A DNA stretch of 64,000 nucleotides from Neptunomonas antarctica (lineage in GTDB: Bacteria > Pseudomonadota > Gammaproteobacteria > Pseudomonadales > Balneatricaceae). Position 1 is the first letter of the stretch, and every line of letters begins with the position of its first letter. The stretch lies in contig NZ_LJSI01000054.1 of the NCBI RefSeq assembly GCF_001305295.1, positions 1 through 64,000 on the forward strand, read 5' to 3'. The notes under the pieces were generated by a model. That model was not told where the DNA came from and did no database searches. It saw nothing but the letters and a program-made list of their open reading frames with translations. Shown piece by piece: positions 8,308 through 18,448 of this stretch. Both the position numbers and the translations under genes were made by a program.

Positions 8308-10062
8308 ATGTCATTAGACGACCAGCCCGCCTTTTCAGAATTGGGCTTGGCCGCTCCTTTGTTGCAAGTGCTTCAAGAGATCGGTTACGAAACACCTTCG
8401 CCCATTCAAGCCAGATGCATCCCTCAGCTTCTTGACGGAAAAGATCTGCTAGGGCAGGCACAAACAGGTACGGGTAAAACAGGCGCTTTTGCTCTCCCTA
8501 TTATGTCACGTATCGACATGGTAGCTACCACTCCACAAGTACTGGTACTGGCACCCACACGAGAATTGGCTATTCAGGTAGCCGAAGCGTTTCAGACGTA
8601 TGCTCGTCACATGCCTAACTTCCGCGTACTCCCTATCTACGGCGGCCAGGCATATGATGTTCAGCTAAAACAGCTGCGTCGCGGTGTACACGTTGTTGTA
8701 GGAACACCCGGCCGCGTGATGGATCATATCCGTCGTGGCTCACTTGTTCTGGACAAACTTAAAACACTCGTACTCGACGAAGCAGATGAAATGCTACGTA
8801 TGGGCTTTATTGATGATGTTGACTGGATATTGAGTCACACACCACCTACTCGCCAAATTGCTCTGTTTTCTGCAACAATGCCACAGGCAATTCGCAAACT
8901 TGCTCTCCAGCATTTAAAAGATCCTATTGAAATCAAGATTGCCAGTAAAACGGCAACCGCGACAACGATCAAGCAGCATTACTGGCGCGTAAGCGGCGTG
9001 CATAAATTGGATGCATTAACCCGCATCCTCGAAATGCAGCAGTTTGATGCCATGTTGGTATTTGTTCGCACAAAATCAGCGACCACAGAGTTAGCAGAAA
9101 AACTATCTGCACGTGGCTATGCTTGTGAAGCACTTAATGGTGACATCTCTCAGCAAATACGCGAGCGTACCGTTGAGCGCCTTAAAAATGGCAAGCTAGA
9201 TATCCTCATAGCCACAGATGTTGTAGCACGCGGCTTGGATGTAGAACGCATCAGCCACGTTCTTAACTATGATATTCCTTACGATACAGAGTCTTACGTA
9301 CACCGTATTGGCCGTACTGGTCGTGCTGGTCGTTCAGGTGAAGCTATTTTGTTTGTAGCACCGCGCGAACAGCGGATGTTACGTATGATCGAACAGGCAA
9401 CACGCCAGAAAATCGAGCCGATGGCACTGCCGTCTGCTGCTGATATCAACGTGAAACGTCTGGATCGCTTTAAACAGCAAATCAGCGACACCATGGATAG
9501 CAAGGATCTTTCTCAATATATTGATCTGTTGACTGAATATCAGCATGAGCATGATACTGATCCAATCAATATCGCTGCTGCATTAGCATTATTGCTGCAA
9601 GGCCAGACACCTCTTCTCATTAGTGAGAAAGAATTACAAGGCCCTAAAGCTTTCGATGATAGAGATAACAGAGACAGCAGAGATAGCAGAAGCGACCGCG
9701 GCGAACGCAAACCACGTAAACCACGTGGAGAGAACTCTGATCTGGAAATGCAACGCTACTGCTTATCTGTCGGCCAGGAACACGGTGTTAAGCCTGGTAA
9801 TATTGTTGGTGCTATTGCCAATGAAGCAGATATCGAAAGTCGCTTTATCGGACAGATTGAGATCAAAGAGAAAGCAACCTTTGTGGATCTGCCATCTGGC
9901 TTACCTAAAGAAACACTCGATATCCTACAGAAAATTGTAGTATGCGGACAACGCCTCAACCTTAAAAAGGTTGATGGTGCTTCCCGCCCCGGCGCTCGTC
10001 CAGCATCGAGAGGCCCTAGACCGGCTTCTTCCGCTCCTCGTAAGCCTCGCGCTAAAGAATAG
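8308..10062 (+). CDS. deaD: DEAD-box RNA helicase DeaD (CsdA)
   Basis: This 584-residue ATP-dependent RNA helicase acts in ribosome assembly and cold adaptation. Visible motifs are the Q-motif SPIQARCIP (31-39), Walker A AQTGTGKT (51-58), PTRELA, TPGR, DEAD (157-160), SAT, VARGLD and HRIGRTGRAGR. After the helicase core come a charged linker with short Arg-Asp-Ser repeats and a DbpA-like RNA-binding domain (about 490-560). An Arg/Pro/Lys-rich tail ends the protein. This order is that of DeaD rather than RhlB, SrmB or DbpA. The gene has a long leader with a hairpin and ends in a strong terminator, so it appears monocistronic. Confidence 0.96.
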   Translation: MSLDDQPAFSELGLAAPLLQVLQEIGYETPSPIQARCIPQLLDGKDLLGQAQTGTGKTGAFALPIMSRIDMVATTPQVLVLAPTRELAIQVAEAFQTYARHMPNFRVLPIYGGQAYDVQLKQLRRGVHVVVGTPGRVMDHIRRGSLVLDKLKTLVLDEADEMLRMGFIDDVDWILSHTPPTRQIALFSATMPQAIRKLALQHLKDPIEIKIASKTATATTIKQHYWRVSGVHKLDALTRILEMQQFDAMLVFVRTKSATTELAEKLSARGYACEALNGDISQQIRERTVERLKNGKLDILIATDVVARGLDVERISHVLNYDIPYDTESYVHRIGRTGRAGRSGEAILFVAPREQRMLRMIEQATRQKIEPMALPSAADINVKRLDRFKQQISDTMDSKDLSQYIDLLTEYQHEHDTDPINIAAALALLLQGQTPLLISEKELQGPKAFDDRDNRDSRDSRSDRGERKPRKPRGENSDLEMQRYCLSVGQEHGVKPGNIVGAIANEADIESRFIGQIEIKEKATFVDLPSGLPKETLDILQKIVVCGQRLNLKKVDGASRPGARPASRGPRPASSAPRKPRAKE

Positions 10063-10083
10063 ATCTGATATAGATCGATAAAA

Positions 10084-10114
10084 AGGCGGGCCCTGTAAAG
10101 GGCCCGCCTTTTTT
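10084..10114 (+). terminator. Rho-independent terminator of deaD
   Basis: A ten-pair GC-rich stem AGGCGGGCCC/GGGCCCGCCT with loop TGTAAA is followed by a run of T residues, 22 bases beyond the deaD stop. Confidence 0.95.
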
Positions 10115-10248
10115 GTGTTTAAATATTATGACTAGTACGTCTTCCTCAAATGCAAAATCATCCAAATGCTGAAAGCCTATTACCTCAAAAGAAAAACCAG
10201 TTCCTCATATCAAGGTTGCCGTCTATTCATTAAGCGTCCAAACAACAA

Positions 10249-10746
10249 TTAATACACAACGCGCATAACCCCAGCTCTTTGCAGCAACCGAACTTGCTCA
10301 CCCACCTTAAAGAAGTACTGATTTTCAACTTCTTGGACAATAGACAAATTTTCACCATTTGATAAACGCACCGTTATTTCCTGCCCCTGCTTACGCGTGG
10401 CATTTCCTTCAATCGCCTGCCCAACCATACCCCCTGCCACAGCACCCAAAACTGCAGCAATACTACTACCCTTACCACCACCAATCGTACTTCCGGCAAT
10501 ACCTCCCACAATAGCACCAGCACCGGTACCAACAATACCGTCTTTGCGACCTTCAATGATGACAGGAGTAACCGACAAAACCGTACCATAACGCACTTGC
10601 TGAACCTGACGAGCATCACTTCGGCTATAAGTCGTTCCGGTCAAACCTGGAGACGCACAACCAGACAACACTAAAGACATTGTTACAACGATAGTTCCCA
10701 TAAAAGAACCACTCGAAACGCCAATATTCTTCTTTAATAAAATCAT
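10249..10746 (-). CDS. slyB: SlyB/Pcp-like outer-membrane lipoprotein with glycine-zipper
   Basis: This 165-residue protein has a signal peptide ending in the lipobox LSGC (Cys30). A glycine-zipper segment follows (GTGAGAIVGGIAGSTIGGG and later AVAGGMVGQAIEG), then a C-terminal part with ITVRLSNGENLSIVQ. The order and length match the SlyB/Pcp (17-kDa antigen) family of outer-membrane lipoproteins that respond to envelope stress in enterobacteria. It appears monocistronic, converging on deaD. No PhoP box was identified. The symbol is given by family resemblance; other glycine-zipper 2TM lipoproteins are possible. Confidence 0.85.
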   Translation of the reverse strand: MILLKKNIGVSSGSFMGTIVVTMSLVLSGCASPGLTGTTYSRSDARQVQQVRYGTVLSVTPVIIEGRKDGIVGTGAGAIVGGIAGSTIGGGKGSSIAAVLGAVAGGMVGQAIEGNATRKQGQEITVRLSNGENLSIVQEVENQYFFKVGEQVRLLQRAGVMRVVY

Positions 10747-10842
10747 AATATCACCTCATTCCTACAAGCCAAAAACAATACCCTGTTCGTTTTAACTGCC
10801 CAATAAGGCAGCACTAAGTTAAAACAATTTCGCTAACATATT

Positions 10843-12621
10843 CTAATGCTGACCATAGAGCCTGGCATACAAACCATCCTGCTCTATTAATTGGTGATGC
10901 CCACCCTCTTCAGCTATTTGTCCATCTTCAAAGACATAAACATGATCTGCCTGCTTCACCGCACTTAAACGATGCGCAATGATAAGTGTAGTTCTGTTCA
11001 CCAAAAATTCTTGTAACGCCAAATGCAACTCCCGCTCTGTTTCTGTATCGAGCGCAGAAGTCGCCTCATCAAGAATGACAACTTTAGGATCCGCTAAAAC
11101 CATCCGTGCAACAGCCAATCGCTGCCGCTGGCCTCCCGATAAGCGGACACCCTGCCGCCCCACCAGCGTATTCAACCCTAAATCTAACGTCTTAATAAAA
11201 GTAGATAATTGAGCAATTTCCAAAGCCTGCCACAGTTCCTTATCATTAAAATCTTTGCCCATACAAAGATTACTGCGTACCGTCCCATTAAATAACGCAG
11301 GTTGCTGTAATACCGTAGCTACGTTATCTCTGACCACATCAAGCCCAATCTGTTCGACAGCGACACCATTGAAGCTCACTCGTCCTTGCTGAGGCACGTA
11401 TAGCCCCAACAGCACCTGTACAAATGTTGACTTGCCGCCGCCACTAGCACCGACTAATGCAATCTTCTGGCCTTTTTTAATCTGCAGTGAAATGCCTTTT
11501 AAGACCTCGGTTCCATCTCCGTACGAAAAATGTACATTGTCGATTTCAATACTGACACTATCAGCATCTTCGAACGGATTAATCAGCGTCGGATACTTCG
11601 GCTCTTGTTGTAGTTCAAGTATGTTGTTTAACCGACTAATCGCCGCTTTAGCACCATAATATGCATACTGAATACCTAATACTTCCTGAACCGGCCCCAT
11701 CATGAACCAAAGGTAACCGAACACCGCCATCATCTGACCAATCGACAAATCAGAAAAAACCACCATTAACATTGATACTGCCCGAAACAGATCAAAACCT
11801 ATCAAAAATATTAGAAAACTAAATCGCCCTGCGGCTTCACTCTTCCATTCATAGGCACTGGACTCATCACGTACTTGTCGGGCGTGCTCAACAAGGCGAC
11901 TCAAATAATGCTGTTCTCGGTTGCCCGCTCTGATCTGCTGAATAGCATCCAATGTTTCTGTAAGCGCTCCCTGAAAAACCTCATAAGACTTATTTTCTCG
12001 TTTCTTAAGATCTTTCACCCGCTTGCCAATAATGGTTGTGAAATAAATCACAACAGGATTAAGAAACATAATAAACAGAGCAAGCGCCCAATCCATCCAG
12101 AGCAAAATAACAGCCGTGCCAATAATGGATAAAGAAGCGACTAATAACCGGCTAACAGAACTGCCAATAAAGCGATCAACGGTGTCCAAATCAGTCACAA
12201 AATGCGAGCTGACAGCACCACTCCCCATGGTTTCATACTCAGCCATTGAAATACGACCCAACCTCTCCAGCATCATTTTTCTCATTCTGAAAATAATATC
12301 TTTTGAGATAATCGTAAACTGCCTGGCTTGCCAGACATTAAGTATGAGTGCCGCCGCACGTAGCACGATGGTAATTACTAAAATTGAAACAATATAGAGA
12401 ACAGGCCCGTGCCAACTAACTGGAAAGAATGGATTTAACGTATCAATTAACAGACCTGGCGTCTTAAGCAAAACCTCATCTACTAATAGAGGCATTAACA
12501 GCGGTAACGGAACCGATGCGATCGTAGCCAGAATCGCTACCAGATTCGCCATAATCAACTCGCGTTTATGCTCCAGCGTAATGCTTAAGATATAGTTCCA
12601 ACTGAATCGAAACGACTGCAT
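10843..12621 (-). CDS. MsbA-like ABC exporter, fused permease and ATPase
   Basis: This 592-residue half-transporter works as a homodimer. Six membrane helices lie within about residues 25-315. The nucleotide-binding domain has Walker A GASGGGKST (391-399), signature LSGGQRQR, Walker B VVILDEATSALD and switch histidine IIAHRLSAV. The start at 12621 is preceded by GGAG. The substrate cannot be told: MsbA (lipid A) and multidrug or peptide exporters share this layout. The protein lacks the lpxK neighbour typical of true msbA, so a drug or lipid exporter is equally likely. Confidence 0.9.
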   Translation of the reverse strand: MQSFRFSWNYILSITLEHKRELIMANLVAILATIASVPLPLLMPLLVDEVLLKTPGLLIDTLNPFFPVSWHGPVLYIVSILVITIVLRAAALILNVWQARQFTIISKDIIFRMRKMMLERLGRISMAEYETMGSGAVSSHFVTDLDTVDRFIGSSVSRLLVASLSIIGTAVILLWMDWALALFIMFLNPVVIYFTTIIGKRVKDLKKRENKSYEVFQGALTETLDAIQQIRAGNREQHYLSRLVEHARQVRDESSAYEWKSEAAGRFSFLIFLIGFDLFRAVSMLMVVFSDLSIGQMMAVFGYLWFMMGPVQEVLGIQYAYYGAKAAISRLNNILELQQEPKYPTLINPFEDADSVSIEIDNVHFSYGDGTEVLKGISLQIKKGQKIALVGASGGGKSTFVQVLLGLYVPQQGRVSFNGVAVEQIGLDVVRDNVATVLQQPALFNGTVRSNLCMGKDFNDKELWQALEIAQLSTFIKTLDLGLNTLVGRQGVRLSGGQRQRLAVARMVLADPKVVILDEATSALDTETERELHLALQEFLVNRTTLIIAHRLSAVKQADHVYVFEDGQIAEEGGHHQLIEQDGLYARLYGQH

Positions 12622-12693
12622 ATTACTCCACGTTTATTGAGTGTATTGCAGCATTATATAACATATCCCTCGTCGGCGTTCATCGCTACAGAT

Positions 12694-12725
12694 ACAATAA
12701 CACCCGCCGAAGCAGGTGTTATTGT
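12694..12725 (-). terminator. Hairpin between ydcH and the ABC exporter gene
   Basis: A perfect 11-pair stem ACAATAACACC/GGTGTTATTGT encloses a ten-base loop, 60-90 bases downstream of the ydcH stop on the minus strand. No T tract follows, so it could be an intrinsic terminator of low strength or an mRNA-stabilising element. Confidence 0.5.
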
Positions 12726-12784
12726 GGACTCAATAGATACTCTATATCAAAAGAGTTATCTGAAAGGCTATATAGAAGAACTAT

Positions 12785-13027
12785 CTACGCTGTAGCAGTC
12801 AACATCGCATACAACTGATCTTTCAAATGAAGACGTTTAATTTTCAGCTCTTCTTCGGTGTGCGTTGTAACCGGCTCTGCTTCCTTCTCCATACGCTCAA
12901 CCTGCTTAGTGACATCATGATACTCATCGAACAACCTGGAAAAATGTGCATCTTTCATTTTAAGCGCGTGAATCTGTTCGCGAAACTCAGGTAATTCATG
13001 TACTAAGTCGTGATGTTCAATGCTCAT
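12785..13027 (-). CDS. YdcH family (DUF465) small protein
   Basis: The protein has 80 residues from the ATG at 13027, chosen because GAGGAA lies nine bases before it. An upstream in-frame ATG (13069) would add 14 unmatched residues. The sequence MSIEHHDLVHELPEFREQIH with the later pattern LKIKRLHLKDQLY is the DUF465/YdcH family. This family forms a short antiparallel helical coil of unknown function, common in proteobacteria. It stands between aroA (divergent) and the ABC exporter. Confidence 0.9.
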   Translation of the reverse strand: MSIEHHDLVHELPEFREQIHALKMKDAHFSRLFDEYHDVTKQVERMEKEAEPVTTHTEEELKIKRLHLKDQLYAMLTATA

Positions 13028-13289
13028 AATCAGTGCTTCCTCATGGACTACAGTGTTTTTTATCTTCAAAGACAGTATCTAACAAAGACCAACCCTGTTC
13101 ATTGATGCTTATCAACGAAGAGCACTTCATTGTTATAAAATATCGTGTCACGTTAAAAGCTATCCGATTAAACACGTTCCGTCTCATGCCACGTACGACA
13201 CTATTTTTTGCTTTTTACTCTCGACCTTACGCCTAACACAAGGTAGGTTATACACCCCTGATAATTGTTCAATATAGAGCTCGTAATCC

Positions 13290-14570
13290 ATGGAAAGTCT
13301 GACACTTCAGCCCATCTCCTCTGTTGCCGGTGAGGTACAGATTCCGGGTTCAAAAAGTCTATCAAATCGAATTTTACTGCTGGCTGCATTAGCAGAAGGA
13401 CAAACCACGATCACCAATCTGCTCGACAGTGATGACGTTCGCCACATGCTTAATGGCTTAAGCGCATTAGGTGTTAGCTATGAGTTATCTGATGATCGGC
13501 GCACTTGTATTATTAAGGGCCGGGGACAAACCCTAGGTAACACAGATTCCGCCCTTTTTCTGGGTAACGCCGGTACCGCCATGCGTCCACTGTGTGCTGC
13601 ACTTTGCCTCAGTCAGGGAGAGTATGAGCTGACAGGGGAGCCACGCATGTATGAGCGGCCTATCGGGGATTTAGTTGACGCACTGAGAACATTGGGAGCA
13701 GACATCACTTATTTAGGTACTGAAGGCTTTCCTCCACTTCGCATTAAAGCCAATGGCCTGAACGGCGGCGAGGTGAGTATTAAGGGTAATATCTCCAGCC
13801 AATTTCTAACGGCCCTATTGATGGCTGCACCTCTAGCAAACGATGATTTAACCATCCATGTTGATGGTGAATTGGTATCCAAACCGTATATCGATATCAC
13901 GCTGCATACTATGGCGCTATTTGGCGTTGAAGTCATCAATCAGGACTACCAACACTTCATCATTCGTGCAGGCCAAAAATACAAATCTCCGGGAGAGATC
14001 ATGGTCGAAGGCGATGCCTCTTCGGCATCTTACTTTCTTGCTGCGGCAGCCATCGCAGGCGGTACTGTTCGCGTCTATGGCGTAGGGGCCGATAGCGTTC
14101 AGGGCGATAAGCGTTTTGCTGAAGTACTTGAAGCAATGGGGGCTAATGTTACCTACGGTCCGACGTTTATCGAAGTAACAAAAGGCAGCGAACTGATAGG
14201 CGTTGATCTGGATCTTAACCACATTCCTGATGCCGCTATGACCATTGCGACTACTGCCCTGTTTGCCAAAGGCACCACCGCTATTCGTAACATCTATAAC
14301 TGGCGAGTTAAGGAAACAGATCGCCTGGCAGCGATGGCCACCGAGCTACGTAAAGTGGGAGCTACCGTGGTTGAAGGAGATGATTTTATAGAAGTGACGC
14401 CTCCGGCACAGCTTACACATGCCACCATTGATACTTACGATGACCATCGCATGGCTATGTGTTTCTCGCTAGTTGCGTTAAGCGATACGCCAGTCACTAT
14501 TAATGACCCGGGTTGCACCCGTAAAACATTCCCTGAGTACTTCGATCTGTTTAAAAGCATCTGCCGATAA
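13290..14570 (+). CDS. aroA: 3-phosphoshikimate 1-carboxyvinyltransferase (EPSP synthase)
   Basis: This 426-residue cytoplasmic enzyme of the shikimate pathway transfers enolpyruvyl from PEP to shikimate-3-phosphate. Active-site blocks are GSKSLSNR (20-27, Lys22), [47 protein letters not shown] and DDHRMAM. The length equals that of the E. coli enzyme (427). It is a class I (glyphosate-sensitive type) enzyme by these motifs, as opposed to the fused TyrA-AroA found in pseudomonads. It is followed by a bidirectional hairpin and convergent with yeiH. Confidence 0.98.
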   Translation: MESLTLQPISSVAGEVQIPGSKSLSNRILLLAALAEGQTTITNLLDSDDVRHMLNGLSALGVSYELSDDRRTCIIKGRGQTLGNTDSALFLGNAGTAMRPLCAALCLSQGEYELTGEPRMYERPIGDLVDALRTLGADITYLGTEGFPPLRIKANGLNGGEVSIKGNISSQFLTALLMAAPLANDDLTIHVDGELVSKPYIDITLHTMALFGVEVINQDYQHFIIRAGQKYKSPGEIMVEGDASSASYFLAAAAIAGGTVRVYGVGADSVQGDKRFAEVLEAMGANVTYGPTFIEVTKGSELIGVDLDLNHIPDAAMTIATTALFAKGTTAIRNIYNWRVKETDRLAAMATELRKVGATVVEGDDFIEVTPPAQLTHATIDTYDDHRMAMCFSLVALSDTPVTINDPGCTRKTFPEYFDLFKSICR

Positions 14571-14577
14571 ACGCAAA

Positions 14578-14610
14578 AAGGCGTGCTGGTCATCATGACT
14601 GGCACGCCTT
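14578..14610. terminator. Bidirectional hairpin between aroA and yeiH
   Basis: AAGGCGTGCTGGTCAT pairs with ATGACTGGCACGCCTT apart from two wobble positions. On the minus strand the stem runs directly into five T residues. On the plus strand there is no T tract, so termination is likely better for the leftward yeiH transcript. Confidence 0.7.
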
Positions 14611-14703
14611 ATAACAGATAGCTTCATGTTCTTAGAAACGATTAAAAAACCCTCAAACTCTATTTCACGGCCTCCCCTTTTTAGAGTCTCTCAATAATTG
14701 CCG

Positions 14704-15699
14704 TTATGCCACTATCAACCAGTGATTCAGATAAAACCCGCCAAAGATCAACATCACAAAAAGCATCAGCGACAATATCATCGGCTTAGCACCAGCGTGC
14801 CTGATAGTACTCCAACGCGTTTGAACACCTAAAGCAGCCATCGCTATCGCTAACGAAAACTGACTACCCAACTGCAAACTGCTTAACAAAGCCTCTGGTA
14901 TCACCAAAACACTATTGATGCCTGATGCTGCAATAAAACCAAACACAAACCATGGAATTATAATTTTTCCGCCAGAACTACAACCAGATGAGCTTTTACC
15001 ACTGCGTGTGAGAAACGCACTCAAGATAAGAATAAAAGGCGCTAACATCATCACACGAATTAATTTAACAACTACTGCGTTTTGCAACGCCTCTCCACCG
15101 ACCGCCTCCCCAGCGGCTACCGCTTGAGCCACCTCATGCACAGTACTGCCAATGTAAATACCAAAGGCTTGCTCACTCATGCCTGAAAACTGAAAAATAA
15201 TGGGATAACTGAACATGGCCAACGTGCCGAACAGAACCACCGTAGCTACAGCCACCGTGACATTTTCCTGACGGGGTTTTAATACCGATTCAGTAGCAAG
15301 AATAGCCGCCGCACCACAAATAGCACTACCGACCGAAGTCAGTATCGCCAGCTCTTTATCTAATTTAAGGAAGCGTATACCGATATAAGTGCCTACACAA
15401 AATATAGTCGTAATCACCAACAGATCTAACACTAACGCTTGCCAGCCAACGGATATAATCTGCTGAAAACTCAAGCTAAACCCAAAAAGAATAATCCCCG
15501 CACGTAACAACTTTTGCTGACAAAAGCGTGTAAATACAATCTCCTTACCCGCCGCCTCACGTGTATTCACATGACCTGCAACGATGCCCAAAACGATAGC
15601 TAATGGTAGAGCACTTAAACCAAACTGCGCGATGGCTGGCACTTTTGCCAGCAAAATTGCCGCAATCGCAATAAATGGTAACACTATCAATTGAGACAT
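14704..15699 (-). CDS. yeiH: YeiH/YadS-family (UPF0324) putative sulfate exporter
   Basis: This 331-residue inner-membrane protein has about ten hydrophobic helices. Family hallmarks are the glycine-rich GSAICGAAAILATESVLK and the segment YIGSTVHEVAQAVAAGEA. It belongs to PF03601, whose members were proposed as sulfate or related anion exporters; the substrate is not biochemically settled. The gene is divergent from a LysR regulator 147 bases away, the same arrangement as yeiH-yeiE in enterobacteria, so LysR control is likely. Symbol assigned by family and synteny. Confidence 0.88.
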   Translation of the reverse strand: MSQLIVLPFIAIAAILLAKVPAIAQFGLSALPLAIVLGIVAGHVNTREAAGKEIVFTRFCQQKLLRAGIILFGFSLSFQQIISVGWQALVLDLLVITTIFCVGTYIGIRFLKLDKELAILTSVGSAICGAAAILATESVLKPRQENVTVAVATVVLFGTLAMFSYPIIFQFSGMSEQAFGIYIGSTVHEVAQAVAAGEAVGGEALQNAVVVKLIRVMMLAPFILILSAFLTRSGKSSSGCSSGGKIIIPWFVFGFIAASGINSVLVIPEALLSSLQLGSQFSLAIAMAALGVQTRWSTIRHAGAKPMILSLMLFVMLIFGGFYLNHWLIVA

Positions 15700-15831
15700 A
15701 GGAAAGCACTCGAAGAAAGATCAGTTGTGATGATGATCCACCTATACAAACAAGAAGTAAAATGGGATTATTCAAACTAATACATAAGATAAACCGATCG
15801 TTTTAAACCCAAGCGTTTATCACAAACCATT

Positions 15832-15876
15832 TATTACGAAGCTATTTGTCACGAAGCTATCTATTACGAACTTATA
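15832..15876 (+). repeat. Three 15-bp direct repeats upstream of the LysR gene
   Basis: ACGAAGCTAT at 15836-15845 and 15851-15860 and ACGAACTTA at 15866-15874 are spaced exactly 15 bases apart, within a fuller unit ATTACGAAGCTATTT. It lies between the divergent yeiH and lysR starts. A related unit (ATTACAAAGCTTCTT) recurs at 57026-57100. Confidence 0.8.
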
Positions 15877-15893
15877 TCATGAGCGTATTTATT

Positions 15894-16775
15894 ATGAGTG
15901 CATCGGTTAAACAACTGAGGGTCTTTGAAGCGACAGCCCGACTTGGCCGATTAAGCGCCGCTGCCGAAGAACAAGCCATGAGTCAGTCAGCAGCCAGCCA
16001 ATCACTTAAAGAGCTTGAATCCACATTCAATTACCCGCTATTCCAACGCGTAGGCCGTGAACTTATGATCACTGAGGCCGGTCGAGACATGCTACCCAAG
16101 GTCAATCAAATCCTGCATTTAATAGATAGCCTCCATATATCGGGAGACGGCACCATCAGCGGCCCGTTACGTATTGCCGCCAGTGTTACCATTGCCAGCT
16201 ACCTACTCCCCCGCCTACTAGCAGAATTTATCCAGCAGTATCCAGAGGTAGTACCTGACGTTAAGATAGAAAATACACAGCAAGTTATTGCCACATTAGA
16301 AAAAGGACAGGCGCATGTTGGCTTGATCGAAGGCCCTGCTCAACATCGCCAATTACAGATAACGCCATGGCACCAAGACAAACTAGAAGTGTTTTGCCAC
16401 ACAAGCCACCCTCAGGCACAGGCTGGCCAAATATCCCTGAAACAAATAGAGCAGCAACGCTGGATATTACGTGAAGACGGCTCAGGCACCCGCCGAATCT
16501 TTGACACCGCCATGCAAACCATAAATATTCAGGCGCAAGTAGCCTTTGCATTAAACAGGCAAGAAGCCATTAAACAATCCGTTAAAGCGGGGCTAGGCGT
16601 GGGCTGCTTATCTCAACTCTCTATTGTTGAAGAGCTAAAGGCAGGCAGCTTAGTTGTGCTTAACAGCCCTTTGGAATTAACACGGCGCTTCTCTCTTGTT
16701 ACTCAGCCTTCACATAACAATCGACTAACCGAAGCATTTATAGAGTTTATTAAATCGCAAACTCAATCTGTTTAA
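15894..16775 (+). CDS. LysR-family regulator (YeiE/CysB-like) divergent from yeiH
   Basis: The protein has 293 residues from the ATG at 15894 (MSASVKQLRVFEATARLG). In-frame ATGs at 15846 and 15879 would add residues read from the repeat array and match no LysR N-terminus. An N-terminal winged HTH (RLSAAAEEQAMSQSAASQSL, then LESTFNYPLFQR) is followed by the periplasmic-binding-like effector domain (PLRIAASVTIASYLLPRLL). The position suggests control of yeiH. YeiE-type regulators respond to sulfite in enterobacteria, but the ligand here is inferred only. Confidence 0.9.
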   Translation: MSASVKQLRVFEATARLGRLSAAAEEQAMSQSAASQSLKELESTFNYPLFQRVGRELMITEAGRDMLPKVNQILHLIDSLHISGDGTISGPLRIAASVTIASYLLPRLLAEFIQQYPEVVPDVKIENTQQVIATLEKGQAHVGLIEGPAQHRQLQITPWHQDKLEVFCHTSHPQAQAGQISLKQIEQQRWILREDGSGTRRIFDTAMQTINIQAQVAFALNRQEAIKQSVKAGLGVGCLSQLSIVEELKAGSLVVLNSPLELTRRFSLVTQPSHNNRLTEAFIEFIKSQTQSV

Positions 16776-16873
16776 AAAAACCTAATCAAAAAAACATAAA
16801 TCATGTGCGCCAAAGCTTGATAGAGAGAGTCATTCCAACGCTCAGCGACGTTCCCTCATTATACACATTGCCA

Positions 16874-18142
16874 TTACCGCAAAGGCTCACGACTGCGGTC
16901 CTTCATCCACAGCATCACCGCAAATGCCAGGAGAGATCCCACCACGAGCATCCCAGCCGGTGCAACGGTAAATCCGGAAACATCAATCAGCCAGGTGGCA
17001 AACATCGGGGTGGCACCTCCAATGACTCCCAAGCCCAGATTATAAGAGACTGAATAGCCAGACAACCGATCGGCTGGTGGGAACAGTTCAACAAACATAG
17101 CGGGAGCCGACCCCAGCGGTACCGCCAGAATAACCACCATTATGGTCTGGACAATGATCGCCCCCCAGATGCCATCCTCCAACAGCCATGTGTACAGGGG
17201 AATGGCTAACAATGCCGAACAGAGCATGGCTCCTGCGATAAAGTGGGTTCGTCGGATAAAGCGGTCACCGAGCCACCCCGAGACGGGTATAAGTAGCAGT
17301 AACAGCAAAGTCCCGCCGGTATTGATTTGCAGTGCCTGGTGTCTTTCCATACCTGTCTGGTCGTGCAGCCATTCGGGCAGATAAACCAGCGGAATGTAAA
17401 ACAGCACGCCATAAGCGGACGCGAAAAGAGAGGCTTGAATCATTTCCAAACGATTGGTAGTGAACGCCTGAATCAGCGGAGACGTCTTCGGGCGCTTTCG
17501 ATCATGGCGCTTGAAATGCTGCGATTGCGGCAGGTTGCGTCGTAAAAAAATTGCTACGCCGCCAATGAGTCCGCCCAGTAAGAAGGGAATGCGCCAGCCC
17601 CAGGAATTTACCTCGTCCGCTGTCAACAATCCGGTTAACAAAGCAGCAGCTCCGGCACCTAGTAACATACCCACCATGCTACCCGTATTGGCCCAACTTC
17701 CCGCGTAGCCACGCCGGCCATCCTCAGCGGTTTCTACTAAGTAGGTAACCGAACTGCTGAATTCACCTCCGACGGAAAGGCCTTGAACGAGGCGGATGAT
17801 AACTAGCAACACCGGCGCCCAGATACCAATGGTTTCATGCGTTGGCAATACGCCGAGAAAAACGGTTGGCACCACCATCATGATAACGGAAATCATCATA
17901 GTTCGACTGCGGCCAATCGTATCACCTAACCAGCCGAAGACTGCCGAGCCGAGAGGACGCATTAAAAACCCGGCGGCAAAAATACCATAGGTGGCAATCA
18001 AACCTGCCGTTTTACTTTGCTCAGGGAAAAACAGGACGGCAAGAATTCCCGCCATGTATCCGTAGAGTGCGAAATCATACCACTCAACGACATTACCAAT
18101 AAATCCGGCCAGCAACGCTGTCCTTTGTTTTCCAACGACCAT
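16874..18142 (-). CDS. MHS-family (ProP/KgtP-like) metabolite:proton symporter
   Basis: This 422-residue MFS permease has twelve predicted helices. MHS signatures are GNVVEWYDFALYGYMA, the loop GWLGDTIGRSRTM and RLVQGLSVGGEFSSS. Substrates in this family include proline/betaine, citrate, alpha-ketoglutarate and shikimate; nothing here picks one. Base composition is richer than its surroundings (35 G+C of 60 in 17701-17760), which hints at transfer. The start at 18142 has no strong ribosome site. It converges on the LysR gene and has no obvious partner gene. Confidence 0.88.
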   Translation of the reverse strand: MVVGKQRTALLAGFIGNVVEWYDFALYGYMAGILAVLFFPEQSKTAGLIATYGIFAAGFLMRPLGSAVFGWLGDTIGRSRTMMISVIMMVVPTVFLGVLPTHETIGIWAPVLLVIIRLVQGLSVGGEFSSSVTYLVETAEDGRRGYAGSWANTGSMVGMLLGAGAAALLTGLLTADEVNSWGWRIPFLLGGLIGGVAIFLRRNLPQSQHFKRHDRKRPKTSPLIQAFTTNRLEMIQASLFASAYGVLFYIPLVYLPEWLHDQTGMERHQALQINTGGTLLLLLLIPVSGWLGDRFIRRTHFIAGAMLCSALLAIPLYTWLLEDGIWGAIIVQTIMVVILAVPLGSAPAMFVELFPPADRLSGYSVSYNLGLGVIGGATPMFATWLIDVSGFTVAPAGMLVVGSLLAFAVMLWMKDRSREPLR

Positions 18143-18448
18143 TAACGTTTCTGCCTTTTCTCTTAAGTATCTTTATTGACAGTGCTAAAGCTTCAAACCA
18201 AAGCGAGGGCTCACTTTTTCACTGAGGGGAGAAAGGGTTAGGGACTTGTGTTTTGTCTACAGAGCAAAAGAAAAGACGTGATGAAAAGATGCGCGTTTTG
18301 GAACGATATCGCCACAGCGTCATATGAAAGCCCCTCAGGCAGAAGTTATGCAACCATCTAGTCTGCTTGCCACCATCGACTTTATGTAGCAGCAGATCAA
18401 AAAGCGGCTAAGCTTTTGATCTGCTACCAGCGACGTATTATAAGCTTC
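18143..18448. other. 306-bp intergenic region between cbpM and the MHS permease gene
   Basis: The only structure seen is the hairpin at 18391-18425. The MHS permease promoter should lie in the left part, but no clear -35/-10 pair was found. Confidence 0.5.
18391..18425 (-). terminator. Long hairpin downstream of cbpM
   Basis: AGCAGATCAAAAAGC pairs with GCTTTTGATCTGCT (one bulged A) around a six-base loop, 24 bases beyond the cbpM stop. On the minus strand the 3' arm contains five T residues. Likely terminator of cbpA-cbpM. Confidence 0.6.
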
